Of a DNA stretch of 10,054 nt, positions 1 through 6,802 are shown piece by piece (the first letter of the stretch is position 1; each line of letters begins with the position of its first letter). Where the stretch lies: assembly GCA_900544465.1 (NCBI GenBank), contig UQVT01000059.1, positions 1 to 10,054 of the forward strand, given 5' to 3'. The DNA is from an uncultured Collinsella sp. (GTDB lineage Bacteria; Actinomycetota; Coriobacteriia; Coriobacteriales; Coriobacteriaceae). The position numbers and the translations under genes are program-made. The notes under the pieces are model-generated. The model was not told the origin of the DNA, made no database searches, and saw only the letters and a list, made by a program, of their open reading frames with translations.

Positions 1-1537
1 CCTTGATGACCTGGACATAGGTGAGGTTGCCGATAAGGATGGCGAACAGCGCCGTAAAGGCGAGCACCGCACGGGTTAGACGGTTGGCGAGCGCAACGCG
101 GCCGAGCACACCGGATTCAGGCGTGTCGAGCAGGCGACGGCGCATGCGCGAGCCGACGGAATGGCTGCCGCTGCCGTAGGAAGACGAGGTGGCAAAGCGC
201 GTGCCCGTCGGGGCGGCGGCAGATGCGACCTGATCATCGGTGATGGCAGCCATGGTGCCGGTGCCGGTAAGCTCGGCCTCGCGTCCGGTCGCCTCGTCAC
301 CGGCGCGCAGCAGGAGCGCGACGATGATAAAGCTCGCCAGCAGCGAGGAACCGCCCTGGCTCATAAAGGGCAGGGTGACGCCGGTCAGCGGGATCAGGCG
401 GGTAACGCCGCCCACGATCAAAAAGGCCTGGAAGCTGATGGCGGCCGTAAGGCCCGTGGCGCTAAAGGCGGCGAGGTCGGATTTAGCGCGGGCAGCCGTG
501 GTGAGGCCACGCACGGCAAAGAGCATAAACAGGATGAGCACGGCGCCGCCGCCCAAAAGGCCCATCTCCTCGCCGATGGCAGAGAAGATAAAGTCGGACT
601 CGACGACAGGGATGTTGTTGGCCATGCCGTTGCCGATACCAACACCGACCAGACCGCCATCGGCAAGCGAGAAGAGCGACTGGACGATCTGGTAGCCCTG
701 GCCCTGGGCGTCCTTAAACGGATCGACCCAAACTTGGAAGCGCACCTGAACGTGCGACAGGAACTTGTAGGCGCCCACGGCGCCGACGGCCAAGAGCGCA
801 AGGCCGATAACGACATACGAGAATCGACCCGTGGCAACGTAGAGCATCAGCAAGAAGATGGTGTAGAACAGCACGGCCGAACCCAGGTCGCGTTCGAAGA
901 CGACAACGAGTAGGCACACGCCCCACACGGCAAACAGCGGCAGCAGCAGTCGCAGGCGAGGGATCTTAAAGCCTAGGATCTTGCGGTTGGAGATGGAGAG
1001 CAGCTCGCGGTTCTCGGCCAGGTACCCGGCCAGGAACAGCACGATAAAGACTTTGGCGAACTCGCCGGGCTGGATGGTAAAGCCCGCGATGCGAATCCAC
1101 AGCTTGGAGCCCGAGATCGTGGTGCCGATAAAGATAGGCAGCATCAGCAGAATGATGCCGATAATGCCAAAGGTGTACTTGTAGCGCATGACTACGTCGA
1201 GGTTCTTAACCAACGCGAGCGTTCCCACCATGAGCGCCACCGAGACAAACAGGATGATGAGCTGTGAGATGGCGAGAGCGGGGGCGAGACGCGTCACGAA
1301 CGTGATGCCGATGCCCGAAAGCACAAAGACAATGGGCAGGATAGCGGGGTCGGCACCGGGCGCCAAGATGCGCACGGCAATGTGGGCCGCGGCAAAGGCG
1401 GCAAAGAGGCCGATCGGTACGGCGAGCGTCTCAAAGGAGATGGCAGCGCCCGCGGTGAGGACGTACATCGCATACAGTAGGATGACGGGGAACGCCGAGG
1501 CGATGAGCAAGAGCAGCTCGGTGTTGCGGCGACTCAT
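1..1537 (-). CDS. rodA: SEDS peptidoglycan polymerase (RodA/FtsW family), apparently fused to a class B PBP; 3' end outside window
   Basis: This gene encodes a SEDS-family peptidoglycan glycosyltransferase, which polymerises lipid II at the membrane. The visible 512 residues show about ten hydrophobic segments between residues 8 and 412. Family hallmarks are present: GSKLWIR (143-149), QPGEFAK (156-162), WVDP (270-273), GYQIVQSL (281-288), and ESDFIFSAIGEEMG (313-326), whose D315 matches the essential SEDS aspartate, then TLPFMSQGGSS (388-398). A SEDS protein normally ends near residue 410. This one continues through a polar linker (413-484, with an RMRRR patch at 464-468) into a new hydrophobic segment (486-504) followed by NLTYVQVIK, which resembles the N-terminal anchor of PbpA-type class B PBPs. 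The frame is still open at the left edge, so a fused transpeptidase is inferred but not seen. The ATG at 1537 has AGGGAG about 9 bases upstream and lies 16 bases after the pstP stop. RodA rather than FtsW is chosen from operon position; either is possible. Confidence 0.93.
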   Translation of the reverse strand, partial: MSRRNTELLLLIASAFPVILLYAMYVLTAGAAISFETLAVPIGLFAAFAAAHIAVRILAPGADPAILPIVFVLSGIGITFVTRLAPALAISQLIILFVSVALMVGTLALVKNLDVVMRYKYTFGIIGIILLMLPIFIGTTISGSKLWIRIAGFTIQPGEFAKVFIVLFLAGYLAENRELLSISNRKILGFKIPRLRLLLPLFAVWGVCLLVVVFERDLGSAVLFYTIFLLMLYVATGRFSYVVIGLALLAVGAVGAYKFLSHVQVRFQVWVDPFKDAQGQGYQIVQSLFSLADGGLVGVGIGNGMANNIPVVESDFIFSAIGEEMGLLGGGAVLILFMLFAVRGLTTAARAKSDLAAFSATGLTAAISFQAFLIVGGVTRLIPLTGVTLPFMSQGGSSLLASFIIVALLLRAGDEATGREAELTGTGTMAAITDDQVASAAAPTGTRFATSSSYGSGSHSVGSRMRRRLLDTPESGVLGRVALANRLTRAVLAFTALFAILIGNLTYVQVIK

Positions 1538-1553
1538 AAGCGGCACTCCCTTT

Positions 1554-3371
1554 CTAGTTCTTTTCGGAGGCTTCGGCCTCGGCGGACTGTTCGGCGGTTT
1601 TCTCGGAATCTGATTCGGAGGTCGATCCCTGATTGGTGTTGTCGCGAATCGTTTGCGCGTCGATCACCTGGCGGGTCTGCTCCTCGTCGATCTGGTGGCG
1701 GTACTTGGATATCGTGTCCTGCGCATCGTCGACACTTGTTTGCGGAATGCCCGCCTTGAGGCGGTTTTGCGTGTCTTCGGGCAGGTCGGACAGCTTAATA
1801 CTGGTTTCGCTTTCGAGCCAGTGAAGCTTGAGTCCGAGCGGCTTGCCGGGCAGGCCGCGCCAGACGGCGACATTGCCCTGGTGGGTACCCAGGTAGTACG
1901 AGCCGGTGACACCCGTGTAGGCCCAGATGCCAGCTGCCAGCACAAAGACGAGGGCCAGGATGGCGGCGATAGTAATGTTGCGGCGACGCACGCGTTGCGC
2001 CTCGCGCATAACGCCATCGTCAACCAGGTCAACGACTACTACGGTCACGTTGTCGTGGCCGCCGGCGGCAAGCGCCGCGTCCACTAGGTTGTCGACGCAG
2101 ATTTGCGCGGTTGAGGACTGCGTGGCGATGTTCTCGATATCGCTATCGGGAATCATGCTCGAAAGGCCGTCGGAGCACAGGATCAGGCGGTCGCCTTCCT
2201 CGATATGCAGGGTGAAGTGGTCGGCATACATGGCGGGGTCCGAGCCCAGCGCACGGGTGATGACCGAGCGGTTGGGGTGGACGCGAGCCTCGTCTGCCGT
2301 AATCTCGCCGGCGTCCACGAGCTCCTCCACGTAGGAGTGGTCGCGGGTCACGCGGATGAGCGTGCCCTCGTGGAGCAGGTAGGCGCGAGAGTCACCCACG
2401 TGGGCGATGGCGAGCGTGTCGTTTTCGATATAGGCGCAAGTGGCTGTGCAGCCCATGCCGGGCTTGCCCAGGCCATTCAAGGCGGCCTCGATTACGGCGG
2501 CGTTGGCTGCCTCGACGGCTGCGGCCAGGCATGCTGCGTCGGCGGACTGCGGGGCCGTCTTGGCAATAGTCTCGACGGCGATGGAAGAGGCTACCTCGCC
2601 GGCGGCGTGACCGCCCATGCCGTCGCATACGCAAAAGAGCGGCGACTGCACCAGGTAGGAATCCTCATTGTGCGGGCGTACGCAGCCAACGTCAGAGCGG
2701 GCGCCCCACATGAGTTGCGTGGTGGTGCCGGCATCATAGGTCGAGTCGGTCTCGATGCGCTCCTCGGTCAGGGGCTCAAAGCTCATGGTCGAGCCGGGGT
2801 CTTTGAGCTTGGCCTCAACGGCGGCAACGTCGATCTCGGCTGTGTCACCGGGAGAGACGGTGTCGGTCTCGGCGTTTGATTCGGAATCGCCGGTGTCCGG
2901 GGAGCCGGGCTCTTCGGACGCGCAGGCGGTCGACTCGTCGTCTTGCGGGCTGGCGTCTATAGGCTCGGGCGCCGGCGTAGACGCGGGCGCCGGCGTAGAC
3001 GCGGGCGCAACCTCGGATGCTGGGGCTATGGGAAACGCCGGCGCGGCGGGCTCGGGTGCCGCAAACACCGCAGCGCTCTCGTTGATTGCCGCGGCGACGG
3101 GCTCTGCAAAGTGAGCCGGCGCCGGGGTTGCTTCGGGCGCTGTGGGCTGTTCCGCAGCATGTGCGCCGATGGGCGCCGCTACGGCATCCTCTTCGTCCTC
3201 GTTATCGGCGAGATCCGAAATATCATGCGTTACATGCGAAAGAGGCAGGGAGAACACGGTGTCCTCGGGCTCCACGGGTGTGGAGTCCGCCGGAGCGGCG
3301 TGGGCCGGTGCAGCTACGGCGGCAGCCGGTGCCTCGGTCATGGTTGCGGACTTGTTCTCCTCGTCGATCAT
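1554..3371 (-). CDS. pstP: PP2C-family Ser/Thr phosphatase, PstP-like, membrane anchored
   Basis: This is a metal-dependent protein phosphatase that reverses Ser/Thr kinase signalling. The 605 residues divide into four parts. Residues 1-215 are a disordered Ala/Pro/acidic extension. The PP2C catalytic domain spans about 220-450. One transmembrane helix (466-486) follows a basic RVRRRN stop signal, and the last 118 residues are extracytoplasmic. Catalytic motifs are complete: RPHNED (232-237), CDGMGGH (249-255), GDSRAY (326-331), VTRDHS (341-346), SDGL (400-403) and GGHDNVT (437-443), giving metal ligands D237, D250, D401 and D440. The outer part (YYLGTHQGNVAVWRGLPG, then SDLPEDTQ) resembles the external domain of mycobacterial PstP. 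The N-terminal extension is not part of the usual PstP architecture. The start codon overlaps the fhaB stop as ATGA and has AAGGTGA 7 bases upstream. A second ATG at codon 11 has a poorer-spaced GAGGAG and is less likely. The rodA gene follows after 16 bases. Confidence 0.95.
   Translation of the reverse strand: MIDEENKSATMTEAPAAAVAAPAHAAPADSTPVEPEDTVFSLPLSHVTHDISDLADNEDEEDAVAAPIGAHAAEQPTAPEATPAPAHFAEPVAAAINESAAVFAAPEPAAPAFPIAPASEVAPASTPAPASTPAPEPIDASPQDDESTACASEEPGSPDTGDSESNAETDTVSPGDTAEIDVAAVEAKLKDPGSTMSFEPLTEERIETDSTYDAGTTTQLMWGARSDVGCVRPHNEDSYLVQSPLFCVCDGMGGHAAGEVASSIAVETIAKTAPQSADAACLAAAVEAANAAVIEAALNGLGKPGMGCTATCAYIENDTLAIAHVGDSRAYLLHEGTLIRVTRDHSYVEELVDAGEITADEARVHPNRSVITRALGSDPAMYADHFTLHIEEGDRLILCSDGLSSMIPDSDIENIATQSSTAQICVDNLVDAALAAGGHDNVTVVVVDLVDDGVMREAQRVRRRNITIAAILALVFVLAAGIWAYTGVTGSYYLGTHQGNVAVWRGLPGKPLGLKLHWLESETSIKLSDLPEDTQNRLKAGIPQTSVDDAQDTISKYRHQIDEEQTRQVIDAQTIRDNTNQGSTSESDSEKTAEQSAEAEASEKN
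2967..3008 (-). repeat. 18-bp in-frame tandem repeat in the pstP N-terminal region
   Basis: An 18-base unit (plus strand gggcgccggcgtagacgc) occurs twice back to back, 2967-2984 and 2985-3002, followed by a six-base partial third copy. In the pstP frame it encodes a repeated six-residue STPAPA-type unit inside the disordered N-terminal extension (about residues 122-135). The copies are identical, which suggests recent duplication and possible length variation between strains. Confidence 0.85.
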
Positions 3372-3784
3372 CGACGGTTCACCTTCATGACCACGTCGCC
3401 AATCTGGACTTCGTCGCCCTCGCGCAGCGTTGCGGGCTCCACAAGCTGGCGGCCGTTGACGAGCGTGCCGTTAAGCGAGTTGAGGTCCTCGATGATGAGC
3501 GCCGGGCCCTGCAGCGAAAAGCGCGCATGCGAGGCCGAGACGAACGGTTCGTTGATGCAGATGTCCGAAGATGGCGAGCGACCGACGATGACGGGGCCGA
3601 GCATGTCTACGTGGATGCCGCGGATACCGCGCGGACCCTTGTCCACATCGATCGTCCAGATAGCCGAGTCGCGACGCTGCCCGCGCACAAGTCCCACGCC
3701 GGTCTTCATGACGGCGAACAGGAAGATATAGAGCAGGGCGACCAGGACGATGCGGCCTGCAAAAAGGACGATATCGATGTTCAT
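3368..3784 (-). CDS. fhaB: FhaB-like membrane-anchored FHA domain protein
   Basis: This is a phosphothreonine-binding adaptor of 138 residues. It has one N-terminal transmembrane helix (about 5-26), a short basic linker (RGQRRD, 34-39) and a C-terminal FHA domain (about 64-136). FHA signature residues are GRS (68-70), SASHAR (83-88) and LNSLNGTLVNG (101-111), so the phosphate-binding Arg, Ser and Asn are all present. Size and architecture match mycobacterial FhaB (FipA, about 155 residues), which links kinase signalling to division proteins. The gene begins 6 bases after the fhaA stop, and its own stop overlaps the pstP start. Its ligands here are unknown. Likely candidates are phosphothreonines made by the operon kinase, or by a PASTA kinase outside the window. 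Confidence 0.93.
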   Translation of the reverse strand: MNIDIVLFAGRIVLVALLYIFLFAVMKTGVGLVRGQRRDSAIWTIDVDKGPRGIRGIHVDMLGPVIVGRSPSSDICINEPFVSASHARFSLQGPALIIEDLNSLNGTLVNGRQLVEPATLREGDEVQIGDVVMKVNRR

Positions 3785-3790
3785 AAGAGA

Positions 3791-4804
3791 CTATCCCCTA
3801 AATTCAAAGGTGCTCAGGCCAAACGTCAGCAGATCGCCGTTGCGCAGCGGGCAGCGCGTAATGCGGCGGTTGTTGACGAGCGTGCCGTTGGTGGAATTGA
3901 GATCCTCGATCGACCAATCCGAGCCCGTAAAGGTGAGCTGGGCGTGGCGGCGCGACACGTTGGGGTCGCGCAGGGCAATATCGGAAACTGAGCGCTCGCG
4001 ACCGATGGTCACCTGTGCGGAGGTGATGCTATGGCTCTCGCCGCTCACGACGTCGACGAGCTGGGCGAGCGGGCGCTGCGGGGCGCGAGTGCTCGCCATG
4101 TTGGAGGCGATGCCGGCTGCGGCGCCTAGGCCCACGGCGGCGCCGGTCGCGGCGGCTCCGCCCATGCCGGCAAGCGCGTCGCGCGAGACGGTCTGCGGCA
4201 CCGGGATGGGTGCGGCGGCGGGGTCGGGGACGCTAGGCGCGAAGGGGTCTGCCATGGCAAGCGGGTCAGGAGCGGCGGCGCGAGGCGTCGGCTGCTGCTG
4301 GGGCATGGCGGCGGGGCGCTGCTGCTGCGGGGCAGCAAACTGCTGCTGGCCGGCGCGCGGGGCGCTGGCGGCACGACTTGCCGCGGAGTTGTTTTGGCCC
4401 AGACCGTTTTGATAGGCGCGCTCTTCTTCGTACAGGCGGCCGAGCGTGGGGGCATCGACGTTCTCGGCAAAGACCGAGAACTTGCCGGCGCGCAGCTGCG
4501 GATCGATCATAAAGCGCACGAGGGGCTCGCCGACAAAGACATAACGGCGCTTTTCGGCCTGCGCCTTCACAAACTCGCGGACCTCGCGCGAAAGCTCGGG
4601 GTAGAACGGGGCGAGCATGGGATCGTCGTCGGCGGCGATCAGGATGGTATAGAGTGCCGGCGCCGTGTTGACGCCATTGATCACCAGAGTCTGATCCTCC
4701 ATGTCGCGAGCGGCCTGCTTGGCAAGCTTCTTAAAGGAGAACGGGGCACGGGTGGCACCGAAGATGCCGGCCACGTGGTCCTCGAAGATGTTCAGGAAGT
4801 TCAC
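3791..4804 (-). CDS. fhaA: FhaA-like protein: DUF3662 domain plus C-terminal FHA domain
   Basis: This is a 337-residue cytosolic adaptor. Residues 1-125 fit the DUF3662/FhaA N-terminal domain (start MNFLNIFEDHVAGIFGATRA; RRYVFVGEPLVRFMID around 86-101). Residues 135-240 are a Gln/Pro/Ala/Gly-rich linker. Residues 245-337 form an FHA domain with TIGRE (266-270), SRRHAQL (284-290) and LNSTNGTLVNN (302-312). In mycobacteria FhaA binds the phosphorylated pseudokinase domain of MviN/MurJ and restrains peptidoglycan precursor flipping. A similar role is plausible but not shown here. Translation starts at GTG (4804-4802) with GGAGAG 9 bases upstream. The GTG overlaps the kinase stop codon as GTGA, so translation is probably coupled. 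The fhaB gene follows after a 6-base gap. Confidence 0.93.
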   Translation of the reverse strand: MNFLNIFEDHVAGIFGATRAPFSFKKLAKQAARDMEDQTLVINGVNTAPALYTILIAADDDPMLAPFYPELSREVREFVKAQAEKRRYVFVGEPLVRFMIDPQLRAGKFSVFAENVDAPTLGRLYEEERAYQNGLGQNNSAASRAASAPRAGQQQFAAPQQQRPAAMPQQQPTPRAAAPDPLAMADPFAPSVPDPAAAPIPVPQTVSRDALAGMGGAAATGAAVGLGAAAGIASNMASTRAPQRPLAQLVDVVSGESHSITSAQVTIGRERSVSDIALRDPNVSRRHAQLTFTGSDWSIEDLNSTNGTLVNNRRITRCPLRNGDLLTFGLSTFEFRG

Positions 4805-6654
4805 GAAAGATCACTCTCCGTATAGGTTCTTTGGTATCCGAGCAAATATAGGCATATCCCAACGATTATAGAGGATAGGGTTCCCGCAACTGCCGCCTTG
4901 GCGGCGACCGCGGCTGCAAGGCTGGCAATTTCCATATGGTGTGCAAGACAGGATGCCGCTGCGCAGCCGATGCCGGTGACAGCGATGGCGGCGATGGCGG
5001 CAAGGTTTGAGCCCTGATCGGCACGCTTGGCATGGGCATTGAGCAGCGCAGATGACGCCGCGGCAGTTGTCGCGACCAGCGCAAGGGCAGACCAAAGGAG
5101 CGGGTCTTCCAGCGCTGCGGCAACGTTGCCGAGCCCCAGCACGCCTCCGGCTGAAAGCGCGACCGTGGCCAGACGGGCAAAAAGCGCGCCCATGCCCGTT
5201 GCCGCGGCGGCGCTTGCCGGGCCGAGCCAAAATGACGCGACGCCGGCGGCGACCCCAGCTGCCAGGAAGGTATTGCCGGTCAGACAGCCAAGCGCAAGCG
5301 CGCAGGTGAGTGCGGCGCTCGCGGCAGCCTCGGTGCGACCCCAGGCGATCCACCAACCGGACATGGCAGCGGCAAAGATCACCGCGACGGGCAACATCGA
5401 CAGGATGCCCTGCGCCTGCATGGTGGCGTTGGCCATGAGCACCAAAAAGCCCACAGCCGAGATGGCCGAGCCAATCTGGGGGGCCAGGCCAGCCGCCGCT
5501 CCGATCGCGATGGCCGCAATGACCAGGCCGGGAAGCGCCGCGACCCCGGCCGTTTGCATCAGCAAAAAGCTAAAGGTGCCGCACGTTAGCGCCGAGATAG
5601 CGTGCATGGTGTAGTCGCGCGCATGGCTCCAGCGCGTGCCCGCCCAGCCGAGCGCGGGGTCGACCTCGATGGCGTCGTCCTCGTAGTACGACGGCTCGAT
5701 ATCGTCGAGCTCTTGCTCGTCATCCGAAAGCTCGCCAACCATTTGCTCCAGACTGCGACGGCCCTCGCGCACGCTGCCCAGACCGGCAAGGAGTTGGTCG
5801 CAAAATGCCTCGATGCTGTTGGGGCGGTCCTGCGGCATGGGGGAGAGCGCGCTCATGAGCGCGGCCTCGGCTCCCGGGGGAAAGTGTGGTATCAGCTCGC
5901 TGGGATAGGTGGCGCCGCCGATGATGCGGTCGAGCGAGTCGGCGGGCGTGGCCGCCATAAAGGGAGCGCTGCCGCACAAGCCCTCATAGATAACGCAGGC
6001 AAGGGCAAAGACATCGGCGCGTTCGTCGACCGTGCCGGTCTCGATATCGAGCTGCTCGGGAGGCATATAGCCGATAGTTCCGCCGCGTGATCCGCCAAAG
6101 CCGCCGGCAGACGACAGCCGCGCCATGCCAAAGTCGGTGAGCTTTACATTGCCCGAATGGTCGATAAGCACATTGGCGGGCTTTATGTCCAGATGAAGCA
6201 CGCCGTTTGCATGGGCAAAGGTGAGTGCCTGGCCCAGGGCATCGGCAATGGCCGCGGCCTCGTCAAAGGTGAGCGAGTGGCCGTCCACGCGATGCAAAAA
6301 CTCGGCCAGCGACATACCGTCGACATACTCCATGACCAGGTAGGCATAGGCGGTGTCATGCGTAAAGTCGATGACCTGCACGATATTGGGATGTTGAAGC
6401 ATGGCGGCAGTGTGCGCCTCGCGCAGGACATCCATGATGTCGCTGGCGGGCATGCCGGCGCCGTTGATAAGGGGGATGCGCTTAATGGCGACGCGGCGGC
6501 GCAGGTGCGTGTCGCGGCAGATCTCGATGGAGCCAAAACCGCCGGTCGCAAGTGTCTCGAGCGGCTGGTACCGCTTGAGCAGCTCACGAGAGCTGGTGCC
6601 CTCCAAAGGAACGTCCGGCGAGAACCGGGCGGTATGTTGCGAGAAAAGCGGCAT
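4801..6654 (-). CDS. Hanks-type Ser/Thr protein kinase with polytopic membrane C-terminus
   Basis: This is a 617-residue membrane protein kinase. Residues about 29-290 form the kinase domain: glycine-rich loop LATGGFGSIE (35-44), VAIK with K58, helix-C E79, catalytic loop HLDIKPANV (D156, K158, N161), DFG (174-176), P+1 loop GTIGYMPPEQ (192-201), the D214 segment and R277 of DRP. The arginine usual in HRD is leucine, making this a non-RD kinase. The activation loop is Gly/Ser-rich and lacks the twin threonines of PknB. An acidic juxtamembrane stretch (295-335) is followed by about nine to eleven hydrophobic helices (350-608). No PASTA repeats exist. The start is taken as ATG 6654 because GAGGG lies 6 bases upstream; a TTG at 6660 abuts that site and would add only two residues. 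The gene heads the operon and overlaps fhaA by 4 bases. It is clearly a kinase, but the sensory signal of the membrane part is unknown. Confidence 0.93.
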   Translation of the reverse strand: MPLFSQHTARFSPDVPLEGTSSRELLKRYQPLETLATGGFGSIEICRDTHLRRRVAIKRIPLINGAGMPASDIMDVLREAHTAAMLQHPNIVQVIDFTHDTAYAYLVMEYVDGMSLAEFLHRVDGHSLTFDEAAAIADALGQALTFAHANGVLHLDIKPANVLIDHSGNVKLTDFGMARLSSAGGFGGSRGGTIGYMPPEQLDIETGTVDERADVFALACVIYEGLCGSAPFMAATPADSLDRIIGGATYPSELIPHFPPGAEAALMSALSPMPQDRPNSIEAFCDQLLAGLGSVREGRRSLEQMVGELSDDEQELDDIEPSYYEDDAIEVDPALGWAGTRWSHARDYTMHAISALTCGTFSFLLMQTAGVAALPGLVIAAIAIGAAAGLAPQIGSAISAVGFLVLMANATMQAQGILSMLPVAVIFAAAMSGWWIAWGRTEAAASAALTCALALGCLTGNTFLAAGVAAGVASFWLGPASAAAATGMGALFARLATVALSAGGVLGLGNVAAALEDPLLWSALALVATTAAASSALLNAHAKRADQGSNLAAIAAIAVTGIGCAAASCLAHHMEIASLAAAVAAKAAVAGTLSSIIVGICLYLLGYQRTYTESDLS

Positions 6655-6660
6655 GGCCAA

Positions 6661-6665
6661 CCCTC
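6661..6665 (-). promoter_or_regulatory. Ribosome binding site deciding the kinase start
   Basis: The minus strand reads GAGGG at these bases, followed by six bases (TTGGCC) and ATG. The TTG within that spacer is in frame but directly touches the Shine-Dalgarno sequence, so ATG at 6654 is preferred as the start. Confidence 0.6.
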
Positions 6666-6730
6666 GTGCGTTTAAAGTTCGTTTGCGAGTGGCGGGCGCG
6701 GAGCCGAGCCGTTCGCGGTGGCATAGATGC

Positions 6731-6743
6731 TGCTAGTGTAGCA
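6731..6743. repeat. Small inverted repeat overlapping the candidate -10
   Basis: TGCTA-GTG-TAGCA is a perfect 5-base inverted repeat with a 3-base centre, and it covers the proposed -10 hexamer. It could be a small operator or chance. It is too short to be a terminator and has no following T-run. Confidence 0.35.
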
Positions 6744-6765
6744 CGCTCGGGTGGGCGACATTCAA
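6735..6765 (-). promoter_or_regulatory. Candidate sigma-70-type promoter for the kinase-fhaA-fhaB-pstP-rodA operon
   Basis: On the minus strand, TTGAAT (6765-6760) is followed after 19 bases by TACACT (6740-6735). The -10 is preceded by TGC, an extended -10 that can compensate for the long spacer. Transcription would start near 6728, leaving a leader of roughly 70 bases before the kinase ATG. It lies in the only sizeable gap upstream of the operon. The call is by motif only. Confidence 0.45.
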
Positions 6766-6802
6766 TTTAAGCTCCGTCTGGGATCTGGACCCTGCGTCCG
6801 GC

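Larger units (their letters stand above)
6666..6802. other. Gap between YcxB-like gene and kinase operon
   Basis: Apart from the candidate promoter and the small inverted repeat listed separately, nothing recognisable is present. No strong hairpin followed by a T-run was found after the YcxB-like stop, so read-through from that gene into the kinase operon is possible. Confidence 0.5.

Noticed and set aside
161..913. Plus-strand 250-codon frame opposite rodA
   Set aside because: It is antisense to well-conserved SEDS motifs, and its product is His/Asp/Gly-rich with no domain.
3086..3991. Plus-strand 301-codon frame opposite pstP, fhaB and fhaA
   Set aside because: It spans three real genes antisense, including both conserved FHA motif regions. 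No plausible start context or domain.
5027..5614. Plus-strand Ala/Ser-rich frame opposite the kinase membrane domain
   Set aside because: Reverse reading of Ala/Gly-rich helices gives Ala-rich frames; no independent support.
6766..6802. Possible terminator after the YcxB-like gene (GGGTCCAGATCCC on the minus strand)
   Set aside because: The stem is only about 4-5 pairs with a bulge and has no T-run after it.
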